Source: Nemania diffusa
Lineage: Eukaryota > Ascomycota > Sordariomycetes > Xylariales > Xylariaceae
NCBI GenBank assembly: GCA_038501195.1
Contig: JBBPUQ010000003.1
Span: forward strand, 4,308,501 to 4,372,500
DNA: 64,000 bases
Reading direction: 5' to 3'
Shown piece after piece: positions 47,154-59,676 of the stretch. The position numbers and the translations under genes were made by a program. Position 1 is the stretch's first letter, and the number at the start of each line of letters is the position of its first letter. The notes beneath the pieces were generated by a model. It did no database searches and was not told where the DNA came from. It was given only the letters and a program-made list of their open reading frames with translations.

Positions 47154-47537
47154 TAACCCGGCTAGATTGGCCACCTTTCATAACTGAACTGACCCCCCTG
47201 CCACGATAGAGGCCACGAGAAGTTAAAATTTACCGCTTTATTAATTTAACATTATATAAGCACTATTACAACTGTTTTAAAGTGTACATAAAGTAAAGCT
47301 ACAGCGGTGTAACTATTATTACTAATCACATAGTTACCGGTTATTTAACCGCTTGCAACGGTAAATTATTACATGTATGATTTAAAAGCGTGGGTAGGTT
47401 AGGTACACCTACATAGTACTTGTAAATTCTGCTTTTGTTTCCAGCATAGGTAGGAAATGAGCAATTGCCAACCTCAGTACATAATCAAATCAGGTGGTTC
47501 ACTCTAGTTATGAAGGGTGGCTAGTCCAGTCGGGCTA
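47154..47537. mobile_element. RIP-scarred TA-flanked MITE with about 43-bp inverted repeats
   Basis: Left arm from 47156 (ACCCGGCTAGATTGGCCACC...TTCATAACT) pairs with the right arm ending at 47535. Across about 43 bases the arms differ mainly by C/T or G/A, which fits C-to-T decay after insertion. TA is present at 47154-47155 and 47536-47537. The interior is AT-rich with a palindromic ggttatttaaccg segment. There is no coding capacity. A Tc1/mariner-type mobiliser is inferred from the TA. Confidence 0.7.
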
Positions 47538-48934
47538 TGTTATTGGTGTATTAGTAGTGCAAGACGCTCCGTTGCTCCGCTTGACAGTCAGGGTGCCGAA
47601 AGGGCACCTGATGAGATAACACTGTGCATTGGGTATCAGATCAACCCCGAGGTCAAGATACAATAGAGACACGGACAACGCTAATCGCTGAAAGGTCATC
47701 TGAAACAACAGGGGAGCATGGCTACTAGGTTATCAGAATGGCGATCGTATGGGGAGCTATTGAAGATTTCGATGTAGCACCTTCAAGCCGCTAACGCGAG
47801 CAAACCAAGTTAAATAACAACCCTCTGGCTTAATTGAACAGAACTAGCACCTTGAGAATCGTTATTTAACGGATTTTATTGAATCTATTACTTGGCCAAG
47901 TTAAGCCAAGTAAGTGTGGTCTCGGTGCTTAGTTGCAAGATTGAAGGTGTAGGTACAAGTATACGCAAGTACCTCGGCAGGTAAGCCGGTAGTTAAGTCG
48001 GTATGTGGGGCGGCCGGGTCGATATGTAGGTCAGCCGGTCGGTATGCAGGTCGGTACAACTGATGGGTTCTAGCCCCGCTGGTGGCAAAAGTCTCGGGCT
48101 TTCCCGAGTGCCCTATATGTGTAGGTACGTGGCAGTGCAACGCGCTGACATACTTGTACTTGCACTTCGTCGGACCAAACTCCTAAAGCGTTGCCTCGAC
48201 GACCGATAAAACCCCTGTTGTAGAGAGATGGCCGGCAGGAGGAGTCGGGTTCGGGACGAACCGTTAGTGTCAACGGAGGGGTAGTTACGTGTGGGTAGTA
48301 CCGACTACATAGTGGACCATATCAACGTTACCTAATGTATATAGATTGCCTAGCTGGCGGCCTGGTTATTCTAGCATTGCTGTCACAAGACTTGGATTAT
48401 AATTTAAATTAAAAATAGAATTAGAAATAGAATTAAAGTAATTCGAATAATTTCTTTATATATATTTTCGTTTACCGTTTTATTAAGCAACAAGTTATTG
48501 ATTAACTTATTTAAATATTACCTCGTATAATATTGAAACCGAAAGTGACAGGTATACGGGAGCTCAAGGGGGTGGGACAAAGATATCAAAGCCACACAGC
48601 AGCCGTTTACGGCAAAACAGAGGACTGCGCTACAGATACTTCCCTGTAGAGCTACGGTAGTACTGCATTTGCCATGTTTACGTGTACTGAGTAATTGCCA
48701 AGTGGCTAGCCAGAGCTTTTGCGCTAGATGACGTTGTGGCTCCGTCAGTACTGAGATAGTCTGCGCTCTTGATATATTGCAGCAAGTACGCCGAAACCCA
48801 CAGCCACCAAATCAAGTCTTGAATATTGTGAAACCAATTTTATTCAAGTCGTCACTGCACTCTTCATCAGCGCTCCCCACAGGTAAAACAATACTTTGAC
48901 TGCTTGACAGATAACTTAACTAACTAAAGCACAA
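47538..48934. other. Transition zone before the AT block
   Basis: No gene supported. Contains imperfect tandem units of gtcggtatgYagg (about 47975-48058) and a short AT patch (48390-48540). The base composition then changes abruptly near 48935. Confidence 0.45.
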
Positions 48935-49432
48935 ATAAAAGGTTTGAATTTATTTACAAGCAAATCAAATATTTTTTATTTTATTTGTGTTTGCTAGCTA
49001 TTTCTAAATAATTTCTTTTTTTTTTTGATTTTTTTTTGTTATTTTTTTAATAAAAAAAAAGCTATTTAAAAAATATATTTTATAATATTTTTTTATTTAA
49101 ATAGCAATTTGTTTTAAAACTTATATTAATTAATTAATAAAAACTTTTTTTTATTTAATAAATTTATATATTTATTTATTTATTTAATTAATATTAATTT
49201 AATTATAGCTTTTTAAATTAACTACTTTTTTTTTTGTTACAAATTATTTTTAATTTTTAATTTTTAACTATTTATAATTTTATATATTTTATATATAATA
49301 TTAAATTATTATTAAATTTATATTTAATATAATTAAAGTTATTTAATAATATTATTTTTATAATAATGTTGTTTTTTTTTTTAGTACTATAACTAAAAAT
49401 ATGTTAAATTTTTTTAATTAATATTTTTTTTA

Positions 49433-49467
<35 letters not shown>

Positions 49468-51213
49468 TTTTAACGCTATATATATTATAATTTAAACTAT
49501 AAAAACATTATTTTTAAATTTAACTTTTTTTTAATTTAATAACTATTTATTTTTATATAAGTTTTTTTATAAAATTAATTTTAATTAATAAAAAACTTTT
49601 TTTTTTTTAAATTTTTTTATTATTTTTATAATTATATTTTTATTTTTTTTATTAATAATATTATTTATTTTTTAATTTATATTAAAATAACTAATATATT
49701 TAAAACTAATATATTTTTAACTATTTATTTATATTTATTTTATAAATTTTTATTAAATTATTAATTTAATTAATTTGTTTTAATTAATATTATTTATTAT
49801 TATTTTTTATTATTTATTTTTTTTTACTATTTTTATTATTTTTATTTTTATATTTTTATTTTTATTACTATAAATATTATAATTATTATTAAAAAAACAA
49901 AATATTTTAAATTAATATATTTTTTATTTTATAAAAATATATTTTTTAAAATATTTTTATTTTTAGTTTTAACTTTTTAACAAATTTATTTTTTATTTTT
50001 TTTATTATATTTAATTAAATAATATATTAATAATAATATTATTATATAACTTTTAATAACATTTTTTTAAAATATAATATATTATTACTTTTAAATAAAT
50101 ATTATTTTTTTATATATATATATTAAAACTAAAAATTTAATTAATAATAAAATAGTTTATAAGTTAAAATATAATATAATAATTTTTTTAAAGTTTAAAA
50201 CTTTTAAATATTTTTTATAAAACAATTTATTTATAAATAAATTATTACTTTAATTTTTAATATATTAAATAATTTAATTTAGTATATTTTTTTTTAAATT
50301 TAAATTTTTAATAAAAATTATATATTTTATATTTAGTTTTTTTTTTATATAAATTTAAATATTTTAAACTATAATATATATTTTATATTAGTTATTTTTA
50401 ATAACTTTAACATTTTAATTAAAAGTAAAAAAATATAGTTTTATTATTATTATAAAAATAAACAATATATTAAAATATTAAATATAAAAGCTATAAATTT
50501 AATTAAATATTATTTTTATTTAAAATATAATATTAATATTAACTTTTAATTTTAACTATTATTTATTACTACTATTATTTTTTAATAATTTTAAACTATA
50601 ACTAATTTATATATTATAAAATTAATTATTTAATAAAAATAACTATTAATTTATTTTTATATTTTATTTAATATATTATTTAATTTATTTTAATATTAAA
50701 AATTTAAATTTATAATTAAATTTTTAAATTTTTAATTAATTTTAATTTTAATAATAAATTAATTTATTATTATTTAATAAATTAAAATTACTTTTAAGTT
50801 AATTTTTAAAGTTATTATAATTAAAATTGTTATTGCTAAATTTAAAATTTATATTTTTTTTAATTTATAAAAATTATTTTTTAAAAAAAATATTATTAAT
50901 ATTATAAGTTATTATATTAATTAAAACTAAAAATTATATATAAAGTTTTTAAATTTTTAATATATTGCTAGCTTATATTTTATTTAAAATATTAAATTAT
51001 ATATTTATAAAATTATTAAATAATTTAATTTATAATTTAAATTAAAATTTTTTATTTTAAATAATATTAATATAAATAATAAAACTTTAATAGTTTTTTT
51101 ATAATATTTTTTGTTTAAATTTAATAATTTTAAATATTTATTTAAAAACAAAATTAAAATTTTTATTTAATAGTATAAAATTTGCTACTAAAGCTATATT
51201 ATTAATATTATTA
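48935..51213. repeat. Extremely AT-rich, RIP-like degraded DNA
   Basis: Nearly pure A/T with long T runs (for example 49431-49465) and no open frame of note. It lies directly outside the target duplication of the decayed copia element. I cannot tell what sequence it derives from; it may be an older transposon hit by C-to-T mutation. Confidence 0.7.
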
Positions 51214-51218
51214 TATAA

Positions 51219-51526
51219 TATTAATAGAACTTTTTGTATATATATATATAAAAAGATTTGGAATAATTTATAAAGTTTAAAGTTTATTTTTAAGTTTTAA
51301 AGTTTTGTATTAATTTGTATATATATTTTATAAAAAAAAATATAACTAAAAAAATTATATATAGATTATTTATATATATATATATATAAAACTTATAAAT
51401 TTTATAAATTTTAGTAAATTTTTATATTTTTTATTTATTTAGTTATTTAATAAAAGTTCTAGTTTAAGTTTTAATTGTATATATTTAATATATATATATA
51501 AATTTTATCAAATTATTAATTTAATA
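51219..51526 (-). repeat. LTR of the decayed copia copy (left)
   Basis: 308 bp, exactly the length of the intact LTR, and alignable end to end (tattaatagaac for tgttggtggaac, ttaata for ccaaca). Nearly all G and C are replaced. In the minus-strand sense this is the 3' LTR. Confidence 0.85.
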
Positions 51527-54068
51527 TTAGAAATTTTTTTTTTTATATAGTAACTTTAGTTTTAATATTAATTAATTTTTTATTATTTTTTTTGCTATTT
51601 AACTAATTTATATATATTTTTATTTATATAACTAGTTTATTTATATTAATTAGTTTTTTTAATATTTAATTAAATGTTTTTTTTGTATAAGTGTTTATTA
51701 AGTTGTTTTTGCTATCGATTTAATATATTTTTATAATTTTGCAATTTTTGTACATTTTTTGAAATAATATAATATTGATTATAAGTCGTTTTTTTTACAT
51801 AGTTTTTAGCTTAATTAAATATTTATATAAAAACTTAAAATTAATATATATAACTAATAATATAATTAGTAATTTTATTATATAAATAATTTTTTAAAAA
51901 GTTATATTAAATATAATAATATAGTTAAATCTATTAATTATATTATATAACTTATTTATTAATATATTATATATAATTTATTTATATTTAATTAAATTTT
52001 AATAAATAATATTGCTTTTGATTATAAAAGTATTTTTTATATAGTTTTTATTAGCTAGTATAATTATAAATCCGATTTAAAAACTTAAATTTTTGTTATT
52101 TATAAATATTTTATTAATAAAAATAAAAATTTTTATACAACTAAGATTTAAAAATATATAATATAATTTTTGCTATATATTGTTAATTTATTATTATATT
52201 TATATATTTAATGCTTTAATATTATTTTTTAATAGCTTTTAAATTTATATAACAATTAATAAATTATATAATATTTCTAATTAATATATTAATATAATAT
52301 ATATTTTTTAAGCTTGTTAAATAATATATTATTAAAAATAATTTTTTATATAAAAGTTAATAATATATAGTTGTTTAGTTTGTTTTTATTAAATAAAAAT
52401 GAAATTTTATTTGTTTATTTAAATTTTGCTTTTGTTAAATTTAATAAAATATTTAAATATTAATTTTACTTTTAATTTTATATAAAATAATAGCTTAATT
52501 TTTTTTTTATATAAAAACTTTTTAAATATAATATTAAAAATATTGTTTATTTAAAGTTTTATAATTGTAAATTTGTCGAGTTTTTTTTCAATATATAATA
52601 AATATAAGTTATATATAAATATTTTTATATTTAATTTTTAGCAATAATATCTATAATAAATTTTATATTAATATAATTTTAATTTAGTTAATTTATATAA
52701 TAGTTATATAATTTAAAATATAATATTTATTAAATATTTGTTTTTTAGTTTTTTTAATAAATAAATATAAATTTTTCGGTTTAATTTATTATATAACTAT
52801 ATATATATTTAAAAAATATTTTACAATTTTATATATATACTGTCGTTTTAAATTAGCAACAGTTTTAAAGCTATAATAAACTATTAACTTATATATTAAA
52901 TTATTAATACTTATATAAAAATTTAAACTTTGTTGTTATTTTTATAATTTTATATAATTAATTTAAACTTTTTATACAGTTTAATTGTTTTATTTTTAAT
53001 TTTTTATATAAATTTAATTTAAAAAATTTTTATTTAGTTATATTAATTTAAATTATATTATATAAATTAAAATATATTTTAAATTGCTAATACATTTATT
53101 TTAACTATATTTAATTATTTAAAAAATATATTAAATATAATAATTATATTATTTTGTTTTAGTTATATAATTAAAATATAATTGTTAATTTTTTTTAGTA
53201 TAAAATATTAGTTACTAATAAATATAAATAACTTTTTCAGTTTGTTTTTGTATTAAAGTTGCAGCTGTTTAATAGTTTATAAAAAATTATATAAAAAGTT
53301 ATTTTTTTTATATAATAAATTAAATATAGCTTTTTGTTAATAGTATAACTTAATTTATATATAATAAAATTTAGCTAATTTATTTATTATATCAACTATA
53401 ATATTATAATTTTTAATCGCTAAAATTTTATATAGTTTTATTTAGCTTTTTTATTTTTTTTATATTATAACTTTATTTTAAAAAAATAAAAAAAATACTT
53501 TATATAATAATATTAATTTATTTTTAGTTTATATAATTTAGTTAATATTAATTTTTATATAAATATTTTTTAATATTTTTATAGCTTTTTATATAACTTT
53601 TATTTTTTAAATAATTTTTAAAAAAAAAAATAAATTGCTATTAATTTTAAAATAAATTTTAAAAACTAATAAAATAAATATAAAACTATTTAATTTAATT
53701 ATATTATTTAAAGTTTTTATAGCTATTTATAATATTGTTTTTTTATTTATATAATAATTAATTTTTTTATATAAAATATTAAATATATAACAAAGTAATA
53801 TATATATTTGTTCGACTTTTTTAATAGTTTAATATATTTTAATAAATATTTTTTTGTATAAAGTTTTAATTAGTTATATATTATTATAAAATTTTTCGAA
53901 TAAAAAATTTGTATTAAAATTGTATATAATATAATTAAATAGTTTTTAATATATTAAAATTTAATATTAGTATAATATATTTTAAATATTATATATATTT
54001 AAAAACTTTAAAAATTTAATTGTTTAAAACAAAATATTTATATTGATTATATATAATATTAATTATTT

Positions 54069-54376
54069 TGTTGGTGGAACTCTTCGTACGTACGTACACA
54101 AGAGGATTCGGAGTAATCCGTGGGGTTTGGGGTCTGTTTCCAGGTCCTAAGGTTCTGTATTGATTCGTGTGTGTATTCTACAAAGGGAAGTACGACCAGA
54201 AGGGTCGTACGCAGGTTATTTACATGTGTGTGTGCGTGGGACCTGTGGGTCCTGTGGATCCCAGTGGGTCCCTGTATTCCTTATCTATTCGGTTACCTGA
54301 TAAGGGTCCTGGTTCAGGTCCTGGTCGTACGCACCTAGTGCGTACGTACAGGTCCTGTCAGGTCATTGGTCCAACA
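54069..54376 (-). repeat. 3' LTR of the intact copia element
   Basis: Starts tgttggtggaac and ends ggtccaaca on the plus strand. It contains five CGTACG motifs. The last codons and stop of the polyprotein (54363-54365) lie inside it. Confidence 0.95.
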
Positions 54377-57300
54377 CTGGAGATTCTTTCTTTTGTGCGG
54401 TAACTCCAGTTCCAATGTCAACCAATCCTCCGTCATTCCTTCCACTGTCCAACCGATCTACATATGCTTCCACTCGTACGACCAGCTTATTTGTACTAAC
54501 CAGCTTTTCCAGTGCTTGGTTAGGTGCTTTCTTCGTACAAGCGTCTGCCGGGTTATCCTTGCCATCGATCCAACGTATCTCTGTGATCTCACGATTTTCG
54601 TACGCTTCTCGAAGTGACATAATGTCGATCATAAGTCGCTTCTCTTGCGTAGTTCCCAGCTTGACCAAACATTCGTACAAAGACTTGGAATCGGTACATA
54701 TAACCAGTGGTACAGTTGGTAATTTCATCGTACGAATGATTCTCTGAAGGGTCGTACCGAGTGCAATAGCGCAGTCGAATCCGTTGACCATGCCATATAA
54801 CTCACTTGCCAGTACGCTACGTGTGACTCGTTTGCACTTGATTGAATTCCAGTGAACAATATTGCCTTCGATCGTAAAGGTGTCTTTCGTACGGCTCTCG
54901 TTGGCTAGTACGATTACAAATCCGATCTGAGAACTCAAATCTTTGTTGTTTGCAAACGCTCCGTCGGTGAAGATAAAGATCTTCGTACGACTAAGATTCA
55001 AGGGTATATAGCGTAGTCCTCGCTGTGCGTTGTCGATCTGCCATTGTATTCGTACGTTCAATGCTTTAACATCGTCCTCTGACGGCTCTTGAACTTGTGC
55101 AGCTATCGACAGGTCGTACGATGCTTCCGGTTGACATACCGACGCGATATATGCGCCTCGAGCTCGCTGAGCGACATATTGCTGAGGATAATCTTCCGTA
55201 CGAAGGTCAATAATACGCAGTTGTTCGGCCTGTCCCCGTTGAGTGAAGATGAAATCCTGTCCGTCCATTTGGATCTTGCTTCCGTTGAATTCGACGGGGT
55301 GTTCGGGCGTCAATTTTGCTTTTGGTTTCGCGCGAAATGGTAGCTTGGTTTCTTCTTCGTACGAAAACTTCTCAGACACAATACTGAACGTATCGTCCGT
55401 TTGAAGTCCTGTAATCGCAAATTCGTCGGGTTTCTTCTCAGTATACAGCAAACATGGGTCGTACGTAGACACTTTCATGCCTAATTCCTGGCAGTGATGT
55501 CTGTGGTAGGTCTTATACCAGTATAATCCTGACTCAGCCAATCCATATAATGGTCGTACGATCCGAAACATAGTGCCTGCCGGGTACCTGTTTTCCAGTT
55601 CCTTCGGCAAATAGGCATAAATCTCTCGGTTCAACTTGTCGTACGACTGTGTATATGCTTGAGAGATGTCTCGCAGCTCCGCGTGCATGCCGTAGTCTTG
55701 AATTAGCGACGGTCCCAAAGCCATGATAAACCGTTGACTCATACGCTGGATTGTCGGTGCTTGCGTAAGAATTCGGACTTTGTCGTCGTCTCTATAACCT
55801 TGTACAACTAATCTGGACTTTTCGTACGGCTTGGTCGTTTTACCTTTGACTTCTCGTACGAGCCTAGTCCGGAAAATTCTCATTTGGTCATGTTGGTCCG
55901 GGTTATATCGTACGAACTGAAATACACCCTGGGTTGCCAGCGCGTCTATTTCGGCTGCGTCTGATTGTTCAAAGGGTGCGCCGGGTGTAGTAATTACACC
56001 GTCCTGTCTCAGTCGTACGGCTAGAGCGTAATCGTTGACTTCTTTCGGTGCAAGGTATTGGTCGCCAGTGGGTGCAGGTGACTTCCTCGGTCTGCCTCTG
56101 CGTCGGGGTTGCGGCTGTTCAACAGCCTGGAGAGGGTCGTACGAAGGGTCATTCTCTTCGTACGATGGGTCAGGCATAGCTTCTTGCCGGTAGTATGGCT
56201 TGACCTGTGTGCAACGGAACTTGGCCGGTCCGTTCGTCATATCGACCGTAATGTCACGATTTTCGATCGCAGAAATCTTATACGGTCCTGTCCAGCCTTT
56301 TCGTTCTCTCCATACCATAACTTCACTCTGGAGGGGTAGGGAAAGTACTTCGTACGATGATGCTGGTCCGTTTCTGGTTTGTATAGCTCGGTCGATATCA
56401 ACTTTCGTACGAATACTTCTCAACATCTTCATAGCTTTTCGTACGGCTTCCGCTCTTTGGGTAATTTCCGGCGAAGGGGGTGAATCGCCGTTGATTCTGG
56501 GGTAGGCTCCAAAGACTAGTAGAGTAGGTACGAGACCGTTCGGTCCAGCTGTATCGTTTAAAGCTTTTATAGCCATTTGCAGTACTGTTTCTTCGTCCGT
56601 ACAGTGACCGATTTCTTTGTACAAAATATCAAACGTACGACGGAGTGGTGCATGTGCCCGTTCGACTTTTCCGACGGCCCAGTGTGCTTCGACAGGCATT
56701 TCTTTGCACGAAGCTCCGACTAGTCGTACGTTATTGCGAAATTCTTCGGACGAAAAATTCGTACCGGGATCGTGTACGATGTAATCGGGTGGCCCTTGGT
56801 ATACCAAAATCCAACATTGGCATAGTGCGTCCCAAGTATCGTACGCACTCAAAGACTTCAGAAATTTAGCTGCTTGAAACGAAGTACTCGTATCGATTAC
56901 GTGTAAAGTCGGTCGTCCGTTGATCTGTACGACGTCGATAACTATTTCGTAGTTGAAATTGCATTCGTCTTTCAGCGAAAACTTAAATCTTCTTGGAGCT
57001 TGGTCGTACGATTGACAATGGTGGCAAAACTTCTTGATTTCTCGAAGTACTGAGACGTTAATGTCATCATGTCCAGCCTCTCGCAGTAACTTCACAAGTC
57101 TCTCCGTACGAGGGTGTCCAAATCGACGATGTAACCTTCGGAGCTCCTGTTCTGTGAAGTAACCTGCGGCTTCCGATCGGCTGACGTCGAAAAACGGGTG
57201 TCCCCATTTTCGTACGATTGGTACTGTTGTACCATCCTGTCGTACGATCACGTCCTGTACGTTGTTGAAATAAGCGTGCAGTCGATCTGCGTCTTGCAGC

Positions 57301-59357
57301 GACAGTAGGAACGGGGTCGGTGCGTCTAGAATGTGGAATTCAATCGGTCCAATCGACGTTGGAATCGTCATAGTACCTATAGCTTCAAGGCCTTTGATAC
57401 CACCGAATCGAATTGCTGCACTGCCCGGGGTCCAGTCTATTCGTACGGAAGGGTTCTCTCGTACGAAAGCTTCGGCTTGGGCTTTTCCAGTAGTCGAAAC
57501 CTTAGCTGCGCCAGTATCCCATAGGATACCTTGGTATTTCGTACTATATTGGCTGTCCAAGTGGAAATTGTCTGATGTCGACGTTTGGTCTTGGGCATAT
57601 ATGTCTTCTCCTGTCGTACGATGGAGATATGCTGAATCCATCAAGAATTGGACTGTTTCGTTTCCGGTCTCAGAATCCAGGTCGTTATCAGATTCATTGT
57701 CGTACGGAAGGTCCTCATCACCTTCGTAGTCCAGTACAAATGCATCATACTCTTCGTACGATGGGGCTTTTTGCTCTAGGGTATCGCACGCAGCAAGATA
57801 TTGCTCTCTTGCCTTCGATCTTTCCTGTTGGCTGTGGTTGGTGGACCAACAACCAGGCTTCTTGCAAATAAAGCACTTCTTGTCACTTCTGTTATTCTTA
57901 TCGTACGATCGCTGTGGTCCTCGACGAAAATTCTTCTTGGGGCTATAACCGTACGATCGTTTCGGGTACTTGGTATTATACCGTCTGTCGACGAAGTGAA
58001 CGTCTGTCGTACGATAGTGGTTTACCTCTCGATTGAGAGAAACCTGCAGCGCTGCCCGCAGGTCAGAAAACAGTGCTTCGCACGTAGGTTTCTGACTAAT
58101 CAGGGCAGGTTCGAGCTCGGGTACGCCAGAGCATGCTCGTACGACTGCTGTATGAAGTGGTATTTCTCCATGGTAGCCAGGTCCTAGGGCACGTTGCGTA
58201 AGTTGGAGCTTGTCGATCATAGTCTCTAATACTTCAGGCATTGTCTTCGTCGGATTGTCTTGTTTCATTCGTACGAAGGTAGTAGTCGTCCAGTCGGTCC
58301 AGTACTGACTATGGTTAACTGTCGTATTAAAGTGATTGTCGAGCATTGTATAAATTTCGTCCCATCTACGTGTCGGACCAATGTAGTTGAGATAGTACTG
58401 TTCGGCTCTTTCTTTTAGTACGGAAGGAAATACTGCGTAGTACTGTCCTTCAGTAATTCCGAGTCGACGGCACGTCGAAATAAAGATTCGAGCCTTGTCG
58501 TACAATATGTCGTACGGCTTACCGCTGTAGTTCCAGTCGGATCGCCATACCTTGGTAAACGCAGTGAATTGGGCTGTTTCAATCGGACTATTGTAAATAA
58601 TCCGGGTAGGGGGAAGTTCGTACGACCGATCTTCGTACGTGGGTAGGGGCGCAGGATGCGCAGTGGGAATCCCGGGGGTAGGTACAGGTTCTTGGGTTCC
58701 TGTTCGTACGAAGGGACTGGGTACTTGATCATTTGTACCAGGCACCGCATGGCGTGCTGGTGTCGCTGGTCTTGGTGCAGCCGGTTGTGGTGCCAAAAGA
58801 TCCGTTCGTACGACGGGAGGTTCTAATATGCTCGCCGGTGTAGATGCCGGAGCTGGTGCCGTTCGTACGGACATATCATCGTCCGACTCGTCATCATCGT
58901 CGTCTCTATATTTCTTGAGAATGTAGATAAACTTGTCATCGTATGTTGTACCGCGCAGTCGGGTACCTAAGTTACGTCCGACCATAATGCCAAATTCTTG
59001 TTTGAACGTACGACTGACATTTACGAACATAGATCTTGTCCATCCGTCAAAGTCCATTGCAAATGTTCGTACGAGCTGTTCGCCTTCGACTTTCAGTCGT
59101 ATGTAGTCGTGTAGGCATCGTGCGAAGTATGTTGTCAATTTTATAGGTTCCGAAGGGGTATTAGGGTCAATGGTCGTATCCCAATACTTCGGATCTGTCT
59201 CTTTCTTCCAAATTTTCATTTGGATGCTGCTGCCTTCGGCCATATCTTCGTACGTAAAGTCATCTTCATCGTACGAAGCTGCCGGATTGTCGTTTTGAGC
59301 TTGTTCAGCTGCCGCAGCTGCCGCTGCCGCTGCTGCTCTTGTCGTCGGTGTTGACAT
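54363..59357 (-). CDS. Copia-type Gag-Pol polyprotein
   Basis: One frame of 1,664 aa encodes everything needed for retrotransposition, with no frameshift between Gag and Pol. Gag begins with an alanine run and holds a zinc knuckle of the order C-x2-C-x4-C-x4-H (CFICKKPGCWSTNH, about 490-505). This differs from the retroviral CCHC order. Protease has DTGA (about 610). Integrase has HHCQSYD for the zinc site and a D-D-E triad at IDVVQ (about 806), HDPGTNF (about 862) and ERAH (about 902). RT spans about 1120-1350 with PLYGLAESGLYW, and its active-site pair is in GLQTDDTFS instead of the usual YVDD. RNase H has FTDGAFANN (about 1466) and ICTDSKSLYE (about 1556). The stop lies inside the 3' LTR. 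The frame is rich in SYD/SYE, VRT and IVR because of the CGTACG repeats. Confidence 0.95.
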   Translation of the reverse strand: MSTPTTRAAAAAAAAAAEQAQNDNPAASYDEDDFTYEDMAEGSSIQMKIWKKETDPKYWDTTIDPNTPSEPIKLTTYFARCLHDYIRLKVEGEQLVRTFAMDFDGWTRSMFVNVSRTFKQEFGIMVGRNLGTRLRGTTYDDKFIYILKKYRDDDDDESDDDMSVRTAPAPASTPASILEPPVVRTDLLAPQPAAPRPATPARHAVPGTNDQVPSPFVRTGTQEPVPTPGIPTAHPAPLPTYEDRSYELPPTRIIYNSPIETAQFTAFTKVWRSDWNYSGKPYDILYDKARIFISTCRRLGITEGQYYAVFPSVLKERAEQYYLNYIGPTRRWDEIYTMLDNHFNTTVNHSQYWTDWTTTTFVRMKQDNPTKTMPEVLETMIDKLQLTQRALGPGYHGEIPLHTAVVRACSGVPELEPALISQKPTCEALFSDLRAALQVSLNREVNHYRTTDVHFVDRRYNTKYPKRSYGYSPKKNFRRGPQRSYDKNNRSDKKCFICKKPGCWSTNHSQQERSKAREQYLAACDTLEQKAPSYEEYDAFVLDYEGDEDLPYDNESDNDLDSETGNETVQFLMDSAYLHRTTGEDIYAQDQTSTSDNFHLDSQYSTKYQGILWDTGAAKVSTTGKAQAEAFVRENPSVRIDWTPGSAAIRFGGIKGLEAIGTMTIPTSIGPIEFHILDAPTPFLLSLQDADRLHAYFNNVQDVIVRQDGTTVPIVRKWGHPFFDVSRSEAAGYFTEQELRRLHRRFGHPRTERLVKLLREAGHDDINVSVLREIKKFCHHCQSYDQAPRRFKFSLKDECNFNYEIVIDVVQINGRPTLHVIDTSTSFQAAKFLKSLSAYDTWDALCQCWILVYQGPPDYIVHDPGTNFSSEEFRNNVRLVGASCKEMPVEAHWAVGKVERAHAPLRRTFDILYKEIGHCTDEETVLQMAIKALNDTAGPNGLVPTLLVFGAYPRINGDSPPSPEITQRAEAVRKAMKMLRSIRTKVDIDRAIQTRNGPASSYEVLSLPLQSEVMVWRERKGWTGPYKISAIENRDITVDMTNGPAKFRCTQVKPYYRQEAMPDPSYEENDPSYDPLQAVEQPQPRRRGRPRKSPAPTGDQYLAPKEVNDYALAVRLRQDGVITTPGAPFEQSDAAEIDALATQGVFQFVRYNPDQHDQMRIFRTRLVREVKGKTTKPYEKSRLVVQGYRDDDKVRILTQAPTIQRMSQRFIMALGPSLIQDYGMHAELRDISQAYTQSYDKLNREIYAYLPKELENRYPAGTMFRIVRPLYGLAESGLYWYKTYHRHHCQELGMKVSTYDPCLLYTEKKPDEFAITGLQTDDTFSIVSEKFSYEEETKLPFRAKPKAKLTPEHPVEFNGSKIQMDGQDFIFTQRGQAEQLRIIDLRTEDYPQQYVAQRARGAYIASVCQPEASYDLSIAAQVQEPSEDDVKALNVRIQWQIDNAQRGLRYIPLNLSRTKIFIFTDGAFANNKDLSSQIGFVIVLANESRTKDTFTIEGNIVHWNSIKCKRVTRSVLASELYGMVNGFDCAIALGTTLQRIIRTMKLPTVPLVICTDSKSLYECLVKLGTTQEKRLMIDIMSLREAYENREITEIRWIDGKDNPADACTKKAPNQALEKLVSTNKLVVRVEAYVDRLDSGRNDGGLVDIGTGVTAQKKESPVLDQ
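54384..54394 (-). promoter_or_regulatory. Polypurine tract next to the 3' LTR
   Basis: In the sense strand this reads aaaagaaagaa, seven bases before the 3' LTR, where plus-strand DNA synthesis of LTR retroelements is primed. It lies within the coding frame. Confidence 0.6.
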
Positions 59358-59676
59358 GATTGTGGAAGGTAGGAGGGTAGGGGTTGTAGGGTAGGTAGGG
59401 TAGTCGGAAGGGTAGGTGTGTGAAATGGCTCACAGTCTTGTTGATCTTCGTACGAGGGTCAACCAGACTATTGCAGAGGAAACTTCAACTCTACGATAGT
59501 TAGGCCTTGTTCGTCCGACGGTCAATTCAACGCGTCTTCAGCCAATCGACGAGAATGGTAATCCACTTCTCGTACGAAAGGAAAAAGGATGTAGCACGGA
59601 GGTTATTCTTGACAATAACCGGTCTCCGCCTCTTCACTTTGCTAATCTGTGATCGCGTCCCGCAATCACTGATCAG
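59358..59676 (-). other. Untranslated leader of the copia element
   Basis: Lies between the 5' LTR and the Gag start. The sequence directly after the LTR (sense ctgatcagtgattgcggg) does not begin with TGG, so it is not an obvious primer site for an intact tRNA 3' end. A half-tRNA or self-priming site is possible. Contains two CGTACG motifs. Confidence 0.5.

Noticed and set aside
48935..54068. Centromere or mitochondrial insert
   Set aside because: The part from 51219 on is explained by a decayed copia element. No mitochondrial gene is recognisable, and composition alone does not show a centromere.
54120..54338. Small protein encoded in the LTR (repeated at 59728-59946)
   Set aside because: It is the antisense of an LTR and duplicates only because the LTR duplicates.
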